Positions 49,240 through 58,020 of a stretch of DNA of 64,000 bases are shown piece after piece. Numbering within the stretch: position 1 is the first letter of the stretch; each line of letters starts with the position of its first letter. The notes under the pieces are model-generated. The model did not search any database. It was not told the DNA's origin and saw only the letters and a program-made list of their open reading frames with translations. The stretch lies in assembly GCA_004553545.1 (NCBI GenBank), contig SFLD01000003.1:1-64000 (forward strand), read 5' to 3'. The DNA comes from Clostridiales bacterium (GTDB lineage Bacteria > Bacillota > Clostridia > Oscillospirales > Oscillospiraceae). The position numbers and the translations under genes were made by a program.

Positions 49240-51720
49240 TTAGGCCTTTTGCCGGAGCAGCCCGGAAAGCTGCTTTCGCTTGGTTCGGGTGTCCCCCTCG
49301 ATATGGAGTTTGGAGTAGATCTGATTCACATACTGCTTGACGCTGCCCTCGGAGAGGTAGAGCTTCTCCGCGATCTCGCGGTTGCTGAGGCGCTGGTCCA
49401 TGAGGCCCACGATCTCATATTCCCGATCTGTCAGGGTGGCGAGGGCCGGCGGCCGGCGGTCCTCCTCCTTTCGGAGCGCGATGGCTGCCCCCAGTTCCGT
49501 GATCCTGGCGATCCATTTGCCCCGCCCCTCCTCTGCCAGCACCAGCCTCAGGTAGCCGTAGTTTTCCACGAACGGCAGGAGGAAGCCGTCCGGCTCCGCG
49601 TCAGAAAGCGCCCTTGCGAGCCAGACGTGTGCCTCCTCGGTCTTCCCCAGCAGCGCATAGGCCGCAGCGGTCTGGATGCGGACGTGCAGCGTGACCAGCG
49701 CGTAGTGCATCCCCTCGCATACCGCCAGCAGTTCCTCGCTGCGGCCGATGACCTTGGCGCAGGCTCCCTGGGCCAGGTACACCTGATTTTCAATCATCTC
49801 TATCATGGGTCTGCCCGGCGCAAGGAGATTGACGGAGGAGAGCTGGTGCTGCGAAAAGATCTCCGGGATCTTGTCTGTCTCCCCCCGCAGCGCGTGGTAA
49901 TAGGCGCTGGTGGCGTTCCAGATGTTGATCCATGCCGCGTTATGGTGCCGCAGCAGCACCGCGTATCGCTCCTCAAAGCTGTACGGCGGCTCCACGTCCG
50001 CGCAGAGAGAGAGGCGCCATGCCAGAAAATCGCAGCAGAGCGCCATGTTCTCCTGCCCGTTGTCCTTGATCTGGGCGTAGGCGCTCTCCAGTTCAATGTG
50101 CGCGTCGGTGAAGCGTCCCTGCAGGAACGCCGCCTCCGCCCGCATGATCTTTTCCGCGCCCTGCCCATGGTTCCCGGTGATCCGATAGTAATGGGGCATG
50201 CACTCGTCCATCTCGGCAAGCTCGCTCGCAAGCTCCCCTGGGGCCCGGTAGAACATCATCAGGACGGACGGTGAGCCGAAGGTCCATCCGCCGCTGTTCC
50301 GGATGCTGATGGCGGGATGGGACATCTGCGCGCTGGCGCTGCGGTGCAGACGGCTCATGGCGCTGATATCGTTGTAGCAAAGAAAGCTCAGAATGAGGTC
50401 GCACTCCCCCAGGAGGTTGCCGCGCTCCTCCGCCGGGAGCGTCGGATCCTCTGCAATGGCAGAGAGAAGGAGGCCCTTTAATTCCATCATTTTGGGGATG
50501 TTCCGCCAGTTGAACATGCTGCGCATCAGGACCAGCAGGGCCAGCGGATGGGCCTTCAGGGTGGAGACAGGACACTCCTCCAGACCCTGCAGCACCCGGG
50601 TGGGCGGAAGGGAGGCAAGAAGGATCCCGGCATCCTCCTGCACTACCCGCGAAAGCGCGTCGAAATCACCGCTCTGCCGGTAGGCGGACATGGCGTGGAG
50701 GTACTGCCGGTTCTGCTCATACCAGGCGCCGTAGCGCTCCCGGTAGGAGCGCCGGGTCTCCGCAGGCAGGGTCTGGAAGCTGCGCTCCGCGCACTCTTTC
50801 ATCATATGGTGGAAGCGGTAGGTGACGCCGTCCGGCAGACGCTTGAGAAAGGCGTTCTGCGCAGTCAGAACGGCAAGGAGTTCCTCCGCGTCGGGATCTC
50901 CGGTGACGAAGCGCGCCATCTCGACGGTGAACTCGTCGGCGAGGCCCATCACCGACAGGAATTCCCGCTGCCGCGCCGGGAGCGGGTCGATCATGGCGGC
51001 GGTAAAGGTGGTGTAGATGTCGGAATTGCGGTCCGGCAGGGCGCCCTGCTCGGAGAGGGTCTGCAGGTTCAGATAGACCGCGGAAAACCAGCCCTCGCTG
51101 GAGTAGAGCAGGCTCTCCACCTGGGCGTCGGAGAGGTCCGTGCCGCAGCGGTGGGCATAGACCGCCAGCTCCGTGTGGTTCAGCCGGAGCTGTTCCGTGC
51201 CGATCTGATAGACCCTGGCCCCCAGGCGGACCGTCTCCGCCATGGGGAGAAAGCGGTCCCGGCTGGCCACGATGAGGTGGACGTTCCCCGGCAGGCGGTT
51301 GGTCAGCGTGCAGAGAAAACGGCAGACGCGATTGTCTGTCAGCAGGTGGAAATCGTCCAGGAAGAGGTAGCAGGCGGTCTCCCCTGCCAGCTCGTGGCAG
51401 AGGTCATCCACCAGCAGCCCGCCGCTGGATGCGTCCGTGGGACAGGCGTAATCCCGCAGGAAGTCAAAGCCGGCGCGGGCAAAGGCGCTCTGCACGCCCC
51501 GCCAGAGGATGGCCAGGTTGTCAGAGTATACGCTGACACGGATGACCGTCAGAGGCTCGGCCTTTGCGCGCTCCTCCAGATACCAGTTCACCGCCGTGGT
51601 CTTTCCGTACCCCATGGGGGCCACCACAGTGGTGAGGGCACAGCGGGAGATGGGCCGCAGGCTCTCCTGCAGCCGCTCGGATATGTAGATCGTATTCAGA
51701 TTCCACTTCGGCTTTGGCAT
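49240..51720 (-). CDS. MalT/LuxR-type transcriptional regulator
   Basis: 826 residues from ATG 51720 (GGAGG upstream; the frame is open 55 codons further but without a site). N-terminal P-loop NTPase with Walker A VAPMGYGKTT (about 33-42) and FLDDFHLL near 128-135; a long TPR-like helical region (about 300-750); C-terminal LuxR helix-turn-helix LTDREYEIVGLM...NREIAEKLYLSEGSVKQYVNQIYSKL. This is the large ATP-binding LuxR (LAL/MalT) layout, activated by a small ligand. Position suggests it controls the lipoprotein run below it. Confidence 0.9.
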   Translation of the reverse strand: MPKPKWNLNTIYISERLQESLRPISRCALTTVVAPMGYGKTTAVNWYLEERAKAEPLTVIRVSVYSDNLAILWRGVQSAFARAGFDFLRDYACPTDASSGGLLVDDLCHELAGETACYLFLDDFHLLTDNRVCRFLCTLTNRLPGNVHLIVASRDRFLPMAETVRLGARVYQIGTEQLRLNHTELAVYAHRCGTDLSDAQVESLLYSSEGWFSAVYLNLQTLSEQGALPDRNSDIYTTFTAAMIDPLPARQREFLSVMGLADEFTVEMARFVTGDPDAEELLAVLTAQNAFLKRLPDGVTYRFHHMMKECAERSFQTLPAETRRSYRERYGAWYEQNRQYLHAMSAYRQSGDFDALSRVVQEDAGILLASLPPTRVLQGLEECPVSTLKAHPLALLVLMRSMFNWRNIPKMMELKGLLLSAIAEDPTLPAEERGNLLGECDLILSFLCYNDISAMSRLHRSASAQMSHPAISIRNSGGWTFGSPSVLMMFYRAPGELASELAEMDECMPHYYRITGNHGQGAEKIMRAEAAFLQGRFTDAHIELESAYAQIKDNGQENMALCCDFLAWRLSLCADVEPPYSFEERYAVLLRHHNAAWINIWNATSAYYHALRGETDKIPEIFSQHQLSSVNLLAPGRPMIEMIENQVYLAQGACAKVIGRSEELLAVCEGMHYALVTLHVRIQTAAAYALLGKTEEAHVWLARALSDAEPDGFLLPFVENYGYLRLVLAEEGRGKWIARITELGAAIALRKEEDRRPPALATLTDREYEIVGLMDQRLSNREIAEKLYLSEGSVKQYVNQIYSKLHIEGDTRTKRKQLSGLLRQKA

Positions 51721-51883
51721 GGCGCTTTCCTCCGACTCTGCTGCCGGGCAGCTTCGTTCTCTCTTTCCTGGGAGACCCCGGACTTCCCGCGTCTCTCCTC
51801 CGTCCGCGAAGACTGTCCTCCGCAGAGCATCCACTCCCATCATATACGAATTTCCAGAGAAATACAAGCCCAAGCGACACTGC

Positions 51884-51925
51884 AAAAACAGGAAGAGGAG
51901 TTGAAAACACAGCCTCCTCTTCCTG
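51884..51925 (-). terminator. Terminator of the SLH-GH18 gene
   Basis: 12-bp arms 51889-51900/51914-51925 (CAGGAAGAGGAG and complement); on the minus strand TTTTTG follows. Confidence 0.85.
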
Positions 51926-51979
51926 TAAATGCTATCGGGATCGGGGTCTTACAGCGATCGATCTCACATTTCGCGCGCT

Positions 51980-53629
51980 TTATAGCCCCAGCCGCTCCGC
52001 CGGGATGGTGCCGAGGCGCCAGTAGGAGACGCCGGTGATCCCCAGGAGAGCCGCCGCCTGGCACTTGGCGCGGAGACTGTCGCCATTCTCGTAGAAGGCA
52101 AACCAATGATCCCCGTTTTCATCGGTGTAACGGATATAGGGGCACTGGTAGTCCTGGGACCAGCCGATGACGGTGCCGCTCTGGCCCAGACGCTTTGCCA
52201 GGGTCTCCTCATCGGGATAGACCGGTGTGCCGGAGAGGAGCTTGCCGCTGCCGTCCACCTTCCAGGCGATACTCTGGAACTGTACGCCCAGCAGCACCTT
52301 GGAGACATCCTCCACCCCGGTGCGGGTATCTGTGACGTCCAGGAGAGAGGCAAAGATCTGGTCGATGGGTGCGACGGCGGCTGTCTTATGGTACTCCGTC
52401 CCCAGATAGCCGGAGAGGTCTCTCGCCTGGTAGTCATAGGCCATGAGGATTACCTTGTCCGCCAGCCGCCCGATGGCCCGGTAGTCGTAGCCATCGTAAT
52501 AGGCACCGGTGGTGAGGGTGGGGGAAACGCAGACAGAAAGGCTCTTCCCTGCCGTCTTCAGCTCCTTCTGGAGGGCGGTGAGGAAGGCAGTGAAGCTGGC
52601 CTTCTGGGCGCTGCGCAGACCCTCAAAATCAATGGTGACGCCGGTGTAGGGGTTGCGCCCCAGAGCCCGGTAGGATACCGTGACCTCGTTCACGATCTCG
52701 CTGACCGCCTGGGTCCGGCCTGCCTCCGAGGACAGGAGCTCGTTGAGCCCGGCGGAGGTATCCATATAGACCATCAGGTTCCGCTGTGTCCCGGACTGCT
52801 CCAGGGCCTTCACGGCGGTCTCATAGCCGGAGGGGACGCAGAACTCGTTGCCGCCGGCGCTGGTGGTGGCCAGCTTCGCATTCTCGTCCGCCCAGGTCAT
52901 GCGGCTCCAGCCGAAGCTGACGCTGTCCATTCCCTCCGCCAGCTGGATCTGGGAGTAGGAGGAGATGGCGTAAAAGCCGTGGCTCTCGCCCTTCCCTGCC
53001 GTCTGCAGCTTCTCATAGATCCGGACCAGCATGGCGGCGGCCTGGGCCCGGGTGGCGGACTTGTCCGGGGCAAAGGTGGTGGCGGTCATGCCCTTGGTCA
53101 TGCCGATGGCATAGGCCACGGCGATGTAGCCCTGGCGGGATGTCACATCTGTAAAGGGAAGGGACTTTCCATCCAGAAGTTTTGCCGCCCCGCCGAGGCC
53201 CAGGCCCCGGACCAGCATCTCAGACATCTCCGCCCGGGTGATGGCGTCGTTTGGCCGGAAGGGCTTGTCCGTATCCACCGCGCCTGCCCGGGCGGCGGCG
53301 CTGATGGCGGAAAAATAGGTGTCCGAGATCCCGGCGGGGAGCTCCATGGCGTCCGTGACGCCCTGGGTGGAGCCGCCGGCGGTGCTGCCGCCCCAGTTCA
53401 TCATCCGGCTGAGGACGGTGACGAACTGGGCCCGGGTCATCGGATCGGCATAGCCGAAGGTGGTGGCGCTGTATCCGCTCATAAGGCCGCAGGCGTTGGC
53501 CTTGGCCACCTCTCCGGCCAGAGCGCTGCCGGAGGGCACATCCCGGAATCCCGCAGCTCCAGCGGAGATCGGCAGCAGCGACAGTGTCAGCACGGCGCTG
53601 AGGGCCAGTGCCAGGAAACGATGCTTCAT
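51980..53629 (-). CDS. S-layer homology domain protein with GH18 catalytic domain
   Basis: 549 residues from ATG 53629; an in-frame ATG at 53638 would add three. Signal peptide (1-25, ending SAGAA), three SLH repeats (about 26-215: FRDVPSGSALAGEVAKANACG, ISDTYFSAISAAARAGAVD, FTDVTSRQGYIAVAYAIG), then a glycoside hydrolase 18 barrel (about 230-549) with the catalytic strand YTGVTIDFEGL holding Asp and Glu. SLH repeats bind cell-wall polymers; the GH18 resembles spore/cell-wall glucosaminidases of the YdhD/SleL type. A surface- or spore-associated peptidoglycan hydrolase is likely. Confidence 0.88.
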   Translation of the reverse strand: MKHRFLALALSAVLTLSLLPISAGAAGFRDVPSGSALAGEVAKANACGLMSGYSATTFGYADPMTRAQFVTVLSRMMNWGGSTAGGSTQGVTDAMELPAGISDTYFSAISAAARAGAVDTDKPFRPNDAITRAEMSEMLVRGLGLGGAAKLLDGKSLPFTDVTSRQGYIAVAYAIGMTKGMTATTFAPDKSATRAQAAAMLVRIYEKLQTAGKGESHGFYAISSYSQIQLAEGMDSVSFGWSRMTWADENAKLATTSAGGNEFCVPSGYETAVKALEQSGTQRNLMVYMDTSAGLNELLSSEAGRTQAVSEIVNEVTVSYRALGRNPYTGVTIDFEGLRSAQKASFTAFLTALQKELKTAGKSLSVCVSPTLTTGAYYDGYDYRAIGRLADKVILMAYDYQARDLSGYLGTEYHKTAAVAPIDQIFASLLDVTDTRTGVEDVSKVLLGVQFQSIAWKVDGSGKLLSGTPVYPDEETLAKRLGQSGTVIGWSQDYQCPYIRYTDENGDHWFAFYENGDSLRAKCQAAALLGITGVSYWRLGTIPAERLGL

Positions 53630-53723
53630 CGCGGTCATCTCTCTTTCGTATGGGATCGGCAGGGGCTTCCCTGCCCAGGGTTTCATCTTACCACATTCCC
53701 GGACGAATTGAATGACAATTCTG

Positions 53724-54242
53724 TTACAAATCGGGTGAGCTTTCCGGCCAGCGGACGCCCTGGATGTGGAGGCAGCGAAGCTCCTCGTAGTCGTAGCTTG
53801 CAAGGGGCCGGTAGTCGGCGTCGTAGCTGTGGGCGGCGATGAGGACCTCCTCCGGGGACTGGGCACGGTCTGCCTGCACCACCACGGGACTGTGCTGAAA
53901 GACCGTCCCCTGAAAGCGGAGCTGCACGAGATCCCCCGGCTGCAGCTCCCAGAGTGCGCATTCCCGTCCCACCGGGCCCACGGAGGGCCGCTTCCGAGTG
54001 AGGTACTGGTGAAGATAGGGCACTCCCGTCCAGGCCGGGGCCTTACGGTCCGCGTCGATGTAGTACCAGCCGAACGTGGGGGTGAAATCCATGATGCCGC
54101 TGCCGGCGAAGAGGCACTGGGAGGCAAAATTGGTGCAGTCTCCGCCGATGTGCTCGTAGTCATAGAACTTCGGATTCCTGCCGTAGGCCCACTCATGGGC
54201 ATACAGCACCGCCGCCCGGCGGTCATAGGGGCGCAGAGCCAT
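53724..54242 (-). CDS. Amidase domain protein (amidase_6 type)
   Basis: 172 residues from ATG 54242, after GGAGG. YDRRAAVLYAHEWAYGRN, GGDCTNFASQCLFAGSG (catalytic-type Cys), FGWYYIDADRKAPAW and HSPVVVQ, HSYDAD (His) match the putative amidase domain (PF12671 style, papain-like). No signal peptide, so either cytoplasmic, mother-cell located or exported otherwise. Lies 94 bp upstream of the SLH-GH18 gene on the same strand; the two may act together on cell-wall material. Confidence 0.8.
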   Translation of the reverse strand: MALRPYDRRAAVLYAHEWAYGRNPKFYDYEHIGGDCTNFASQCLFAGSGIMDFTPTFGWYYIDADRKAPAWTGVPYLHQYLTRKRPSVGPVGRECALWELQPGDLVQLRFQGTVFQHSPVVVQADRAQSPEEVLIAAHSYDADYRPLASYDYEELRCLHIQGVRWPESSPDL

Positions 54243-54300
54243 GGCGCTCTCCTCCTTCCCCTTCAGGCTATGCCGGAAGACCGGAAAGGGTGCGATCCCC

Positions 54301-54329
54301 TTGCGAAGACGGGAAAGAGGGAGTATAAT
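54301..54329 (+). promoter_or_regulatory. Promoter of the GNAT gene
   Basis: TTGCGA (54301-54306), 17-bp spacer, perfect TATAAT (54324-54329). The transcript then crosses a hairpin (CCCCGCC/GGCGGGG, about 54355-54372) next to the ribosome binding site GGGGAGG. Confidence 0.82.
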
Positions 54330-54387
54330 ATTTCGCTGAACATACTGAAAGAGAAGCCCCGCCCATTGGCGGGGCGGGGAGGTTTCC

Positions 54388-55053
54388 ATGAACTGCAGTA
54401 CCATTGACATCGACCAGATGCTGCGCCGCCGGGGCGGCAAGCTCCTCTACGAGGGGCCGGAGGGCCGGGTGGCCCAGTGCCCGGACGGCTTGATCCTCAG
54501 CGACATCACCAGTGGAAAGGCCCTCTGCGGCTGCCTTTCCTTCCTGCTGTTGCCGGAGGATGCCCATTTCTGCGTGAAGAGCAAGGACGCGGCGGACGCC
54601 GTCCAGGAGCACTTCCACCTCCGGGGCCAGACCCCCTGCGCCCAGTGGGTCTACACCAAGAAGGATGCCCCGGTCGTCCCCGGACTGGAAGGCGCGGACA
54701 TCCGCCCCCTGCCGGAGGAGGACGTCCCCACAGCAGCCCCCCACTACCACGACAGCGCCGATTACCTCCGGGAGCGGAGCCAGGCCGGGGAGCTCTGGGG
54801 CATCTATGAGGAAGGCAAGCTCGCGGGCTTCATGGGCCTTCACGAGGAGGGCAGCATGGGAATCCTCGCCATCCTGCCGGAGTTCCGCCGCCGGGGGCTT
54901 GCCTCCGTGCTGGAATCCTGGGTCATTGGCCAGCAGCTGAAGCAGGGGCAGGTGCCCTATGGCCATGTCATCGAGGGCAACGATGCCTCCACCGCCCTGC
55001 AGGAGAGCCTGGGCCTCACCAAGGCGGAGCTTCCTGCCATCTGGGTCTTCTAA
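54388..55053 (+). CDS. GNAT family N-acetyltransferase
   Basis: 221 residues. The C-terminal half (about 115-215) carries the GNAT acetyl-CoA fold: GELWGIYEEGKLAGFMGLHEEG, then MGILAILPEFRRRGLASVLESW with the R-R-x-G-L-A pyrophosphate loop. The N-terminal half (1-110) is a companion domain seen in the FR47-like/two-domain group. Substrate unknown. Promoter and hairpin directly upstream; the next gene begins 43 bp later. Confidence 0.88.
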   Translation: MNCSTIDIDQMLRRRGGKLLYEGPEGRVAQCPDGLILSDITSGKALCGCLSFLLLPEDAHFCVKSKDAADAVQEHFHLRGQTPCAQWVYTKKDAPVVPGLEGADIRPLPEEDVPTAAPHYHDSADYLRERSQAGELWGIYEEGKLAGFMGLHEEGSMGILAILPEFRRRGLASVLESWVIGQQLKQGQVPYGHVIEGNDASTALQESLGLTKAELPAIWVF

Positions 55054-55096
55054 GAGGACTATCTGACCACCTTACCCACCGGAGAAAGGAGCCACC

Positions 55097-56695
55097 ATGC
55101 GCAAGCGTGACCTGCGGCGCCGGCTGGAGCGGGACTATGGCCGCGTGCCGGACACCCACTACTTCCCCGAGGACATGGGCAATATCCGGGCCTATTTCGA
55201 CTACCGCCGCTCCCAGGGGCGGGACGCCTTTCTGCTGGATGAGACCACCTGGAACGACCTGGACTTGGACCGCCTTTTCCGGCGGATCAATCCCCGGCTC
55301 TCCACCTCCGGAGAGCAGTATCTCTACTACCTCCTGCGCTCCCCCGCTCTGGACGCCGAGACCTGGCGGGAGCGGCAGGCCCTGGCGGCACTGATGGCCG
55401 GGGCCCCCAAGCGTCGGCTGGCCCTCCAGATGATCCTGGGGCGGTTGGGCTGCACTCGCCGGGCGGATCTGGCCCTCTCCTTCGCCCCGGAGGAGCACGG
55501 CTGGGGCATGCTGGTCCTCTATGCCGCCATGGGTGCCCTGCCGCTGATCCTGGCCCTGCTGGGACTGCTCCTCCGTCCCGCGCTCTACGGGATCGCCGCG
55601 GCGGCACTCCTCTTTAACCTCACCTTCCACGAGTTCCGGAAGCGCCGGGTCCAGCGGCAATTTGACACCGTGAACTACGCTGCCGCCATGATCCTGGCCC
55701 TCCACCGGGTGCGAAAGCTCCGGGACGCTGCCCTGGATCAGGAGCTGGCGGAGGCCTACCCGGCCCTGGACCAGCTCCGCTCCGTCCTGCGGGTGGGCAG
55801 CGTCAGCGGCGCCCAGGACGGCGGCATTGCTGAGTTCCTGGCGGGCGCCTTTCTGCTGGACCTCATTGCCTTTGAGTTCCTCCGGGGAAAGCTCAGCCAC
55901 TGCCGGGAGGCCCTTTTCACCGTCCACGAGAGCCTGGGCCGTCTGGATGCCGCCATCGCCGTGGCCTCCTACCGGGAGAGCCTGGGGGCGGACTGCTGTG
56001 AGCCGGAACTGGATTTCAACGCGGAGACGCCCTATCTCTCCATCCGGGGCCTGCGGCATCCGCTGCTCCCGGACCCGGTCCCCAACGATCTGGAGACCCG
56101 GCGCTCCGTCCTGCTGACGGGGTCCAACGCCTCCGGCAAATCCACCTTCCTGCGCTCCGTCCTTCTCTGCGCCGTCATGGCCCAGAGCCTCGGTATCTGC
56201 CCGGCGGAGAGCTACCGGGCTCCGGCCTTCCGCATCCTCTCCTCCATGGCCCTGCGGGACGATCTCCTGGCGGGAGAGAGTTACTACATCGTGGAGACCC
56301 GGTCTTTAAAGCGTATTCTGGATGCCGCGCAAGGCTCCCCTCCCCTTCTCTGCGTGGTGGACGAGGTCCTGCGTGGCACCAACACCGTGGAGCGGGTCGC
56401 CGCCTCCTGCGAGATCCTGCGGGCCATCCCGCAGGGAAACGCCCTGTGCCTGGCCGCCACCCACGACGGGGAGCTCTGCTCCCTCCTGGCGGACTGCTAC
56501 GATCTCTACCATTTCACGGAGACTGTGGGCGAGACGGAGATGACCTTCGACTACCGCCTCCGGCCGGGACCGGCCACCTCCCGGAATGCCATCCGCCTTC
56601 TGGGGCTTCTGGGCTTCCCGGAGACCGTGGTGGAGGGGGCCCAGTGCCGGGCAGAGGACTTCCTGCGGGAGGGCCGCTGGCGCAGAGAGAAATAA
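55097..56695 (+). CDS. Membrane-associated MutS-like ATPase
   Basis: 532 residues. The C-terminal MutS ATPase core is complete: Walker A TGSNASGKST near 339-348, Walker B CVVDEVLRGTN near 417-427, and ATHDGEL near 453. It lacks the MutS mismatch-binding and connector domains. Two adjacent hydrophobic segments (about 137-175, MLVLYAAMGALPLILALLGLLL...) interrupt the lever-like region, so the protein is probably membrane-bound. Such short MutS homologues are widespread in Firmicutes and have no established mismatch-repair role. Terminator follows at once. Confidence 0.88.
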   Translation: MRKRDLRRRLERDYGRVPDTHYFPEDMGNIRAYFDYRRSQGRDAFLLDETTWNDLDLDRLFRRINPRLSTSGEQYLYYLLRSPALDAETWRERQALAALMAGAPKRRLALQMILGRLGCTRRADLALSFAPEEHGWGMLVLYAAMGALPLILALLGLLLRPALYGIAAAALLFNLTFHEFRKRRVQRQFDTVNYAAAMILALHRVRKLRDAALDQELAEAYPALDQLRSVLRVGSVSGAQDGGIAEFLAGAFLLDLIAFEFLRGKLSHCREALFTVHESLGRLDAAIAVASYRESLGADCCEPELDFNAETPYLSIRGLRHPLLPDPVPNDLETRRSVLLTGSNASGKSTFLRSVLLCAVMAQSLGICPAESYRAPAFRILSSMALRDDLLAGESYYIVETRSLKRILDAAQGSPPLLCVVDEVLRGTNTVERVAASCEILRAIPQGNALCLAATHDGELCSLLADCYDLYHFTETVGETEMTFDYRLRPGPATSRNAIRLLGLLGFPETVVEGAQCRAEDFLREGRWRREK

Positions 56696-56697
56696 GG

Positions 56698-56727
56698 AAA
56701 AGGCACGGCCCTATGGCCGTGCCTTTT
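56698..56727. terminator. Bidirectional terminator
   Basis: AAAAGGCACGGCC/GGCCGTGCCTTTT with loop CTAT, T-run after; between the MutS-like gene and convergent hlyC/corC gene. Confidence 0.9.
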
Positions 56728-56757
56728 TGTACGATGGTTTACGCGGGAGATCCCGAC

Positions 56758-58020
56758 TCAGTCCTCCTCGTCCTTCCTCTCAGGATGGACCTGTACCAGG
56801 ACCTTTTCCACCCGGAGACCGTCCATTTTCAGGACGGTGACGGTGAGGTTCTCATACTTGAAGCTCTGTCCCTCCTGGGGGTAGGTGCCGAACATCTCCA
56901 GCGTCCAGCCGCCCACGGTGGCGCTCTCGGTCTCGAAGGCCTCGTCGTCCAGGCCCACCAGCTCCGTGAAATCGTCGATGGCCATGTCGCCGTCCAGCTC
57001 ATATTCACCGCTGGCGCGCTCCACCACCTCGTTCTCGATCTCGTCGGTCTCGTCCCAGATGTCGCCCACGATCTGCTCCAGCACGTCCTCCATGGTGATG
57101 AGGCCCAGGCAGCCGCCGTATTCGTCCGTGACGATGGCAAGGTGCTGCTTGGCCCGCTTCAGGGTCTCCAGCACGGCGGGGAGCTTGGTGGTCTTGTAGA
57201 CGTAGCAGGGCTCCATCAGGAGCTTGCGGAGGTCCGCGTCCGGATCGTCCAGCAATGCCTTGAAGTAGTGGTTCAGGTAGAGGACGCCGATGATGTTGTC
57301 GATGCTGCCCTCATAGACCGGGATCCGGGAAAAGCCGGACTCGCAGGCGGCCTCGTAGATCTCCTGGGGGCTGTCCTTGATGTCCACGGCCATGATGTCC
57401 ACCCGGGCGGTCATGACCTCGGAGGCGCTGATCTCGTTGAAGTCCAGGGCGTTCTGCAGCAGCTCGCTGCGGTCCTCGTCCAGGACGTCCTCGTCCTCCG
57501 CGGTCTCGATGATGGACTGGAGCTCCTCCACGGCGTCGTCCTGGTCTCCCTCCTTCTCCCCCTTCAGGGGCAGGGTCACGAGACGGACCAGTCCCACAAC
57601 CAGGAGCGTCAGGGGCTTGAAGACGATGGTCAGGAAGCGCACCGGTCCGGCGAAGGCCAGAGCCAGGCGGTTGGCGTTCTTCTTCGCCACGATCTTGGGC
57701 ATGGTCTCGCCGAAGATGATGACGCTGACCGTCACGATGACGGTGGCGATCCAGGTATCCTCCTCGCCGAAGGCGGTGATGGCGATGACGGAGCCCAAGG
57801 AGGAGATGGCGATGTTCACGAAGTTGTTGCCGATGAGGATGGCGGAGAGAGCGTCGTCAAACTGGTCGATGATGCGCACCGCCAGGGCCGCCAGCCTGGA
57901 GCCGTCCTCGGCCTGGTTTTCCAGGCGGATGCGGTTGGCGGAGGAGAAGGCCATTTCAGACCCGGAGAAGAAGGCGGAGAGGGCCAGGCAGATCACGGCC
58001 CCGATGAGATAGGTGGTCAT
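56758..58020 (-). CDS. CNNM/CBS/CorC-type transporter, second of pair
   Basis: 420 residues. N-terminal CNNM (DUF21) membrane domain with three to four helices (about 3-22, 60-80, 90-112, 125-150), a Bateman CBS pair (about 200-315; motifs VPVYEGSIDNIIGVLY and IVTDEYGGCLGLITMEDVLE) and a C-terminal CorC_HlyC domain (about 330-410). This family (older name hemolysin C) is linked to Mg/Co efflux. Overlaps its paralogue upstream by four bases (58017-58020), so cotranscribed. Confidence 0.92.
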   Translation of the reverse strand: MTTYLIGAVICLALSAFFSGSEMAFSSANRIRLENQAEDGSRLAALAVRIIDQFDDALSAILIGNNFVNIAISSLGSVIAITAFGEEDTWIATVIVTVSVIIFGETMPKIVAKKNANRLALAFAGPVRFLTIVFKPLTLLVVGLVRLVTLPLKGEKEGDQDDAVEELQSIIETAEDEDVLDEDRSELLQNALDFNEISASEVMTARVDIMAVDIKDSPQEIYEAACESGFSRIPVYEGSIDNIIGVLYLNHYFKALLDDPDADLRKLLMEPCYVYKTTKLPAVLETLKRAKQHLAIVTDEYGGCLGLITMEDVLEQIVGDIWDETDEIENEVVERASGEYELDGDMAIDDFTELVGLDDEAFETESATVGGWTLEMFGTYPQEGQSFKYENLTVTVLKMDGLRVEKVLVQVHPERKDEED

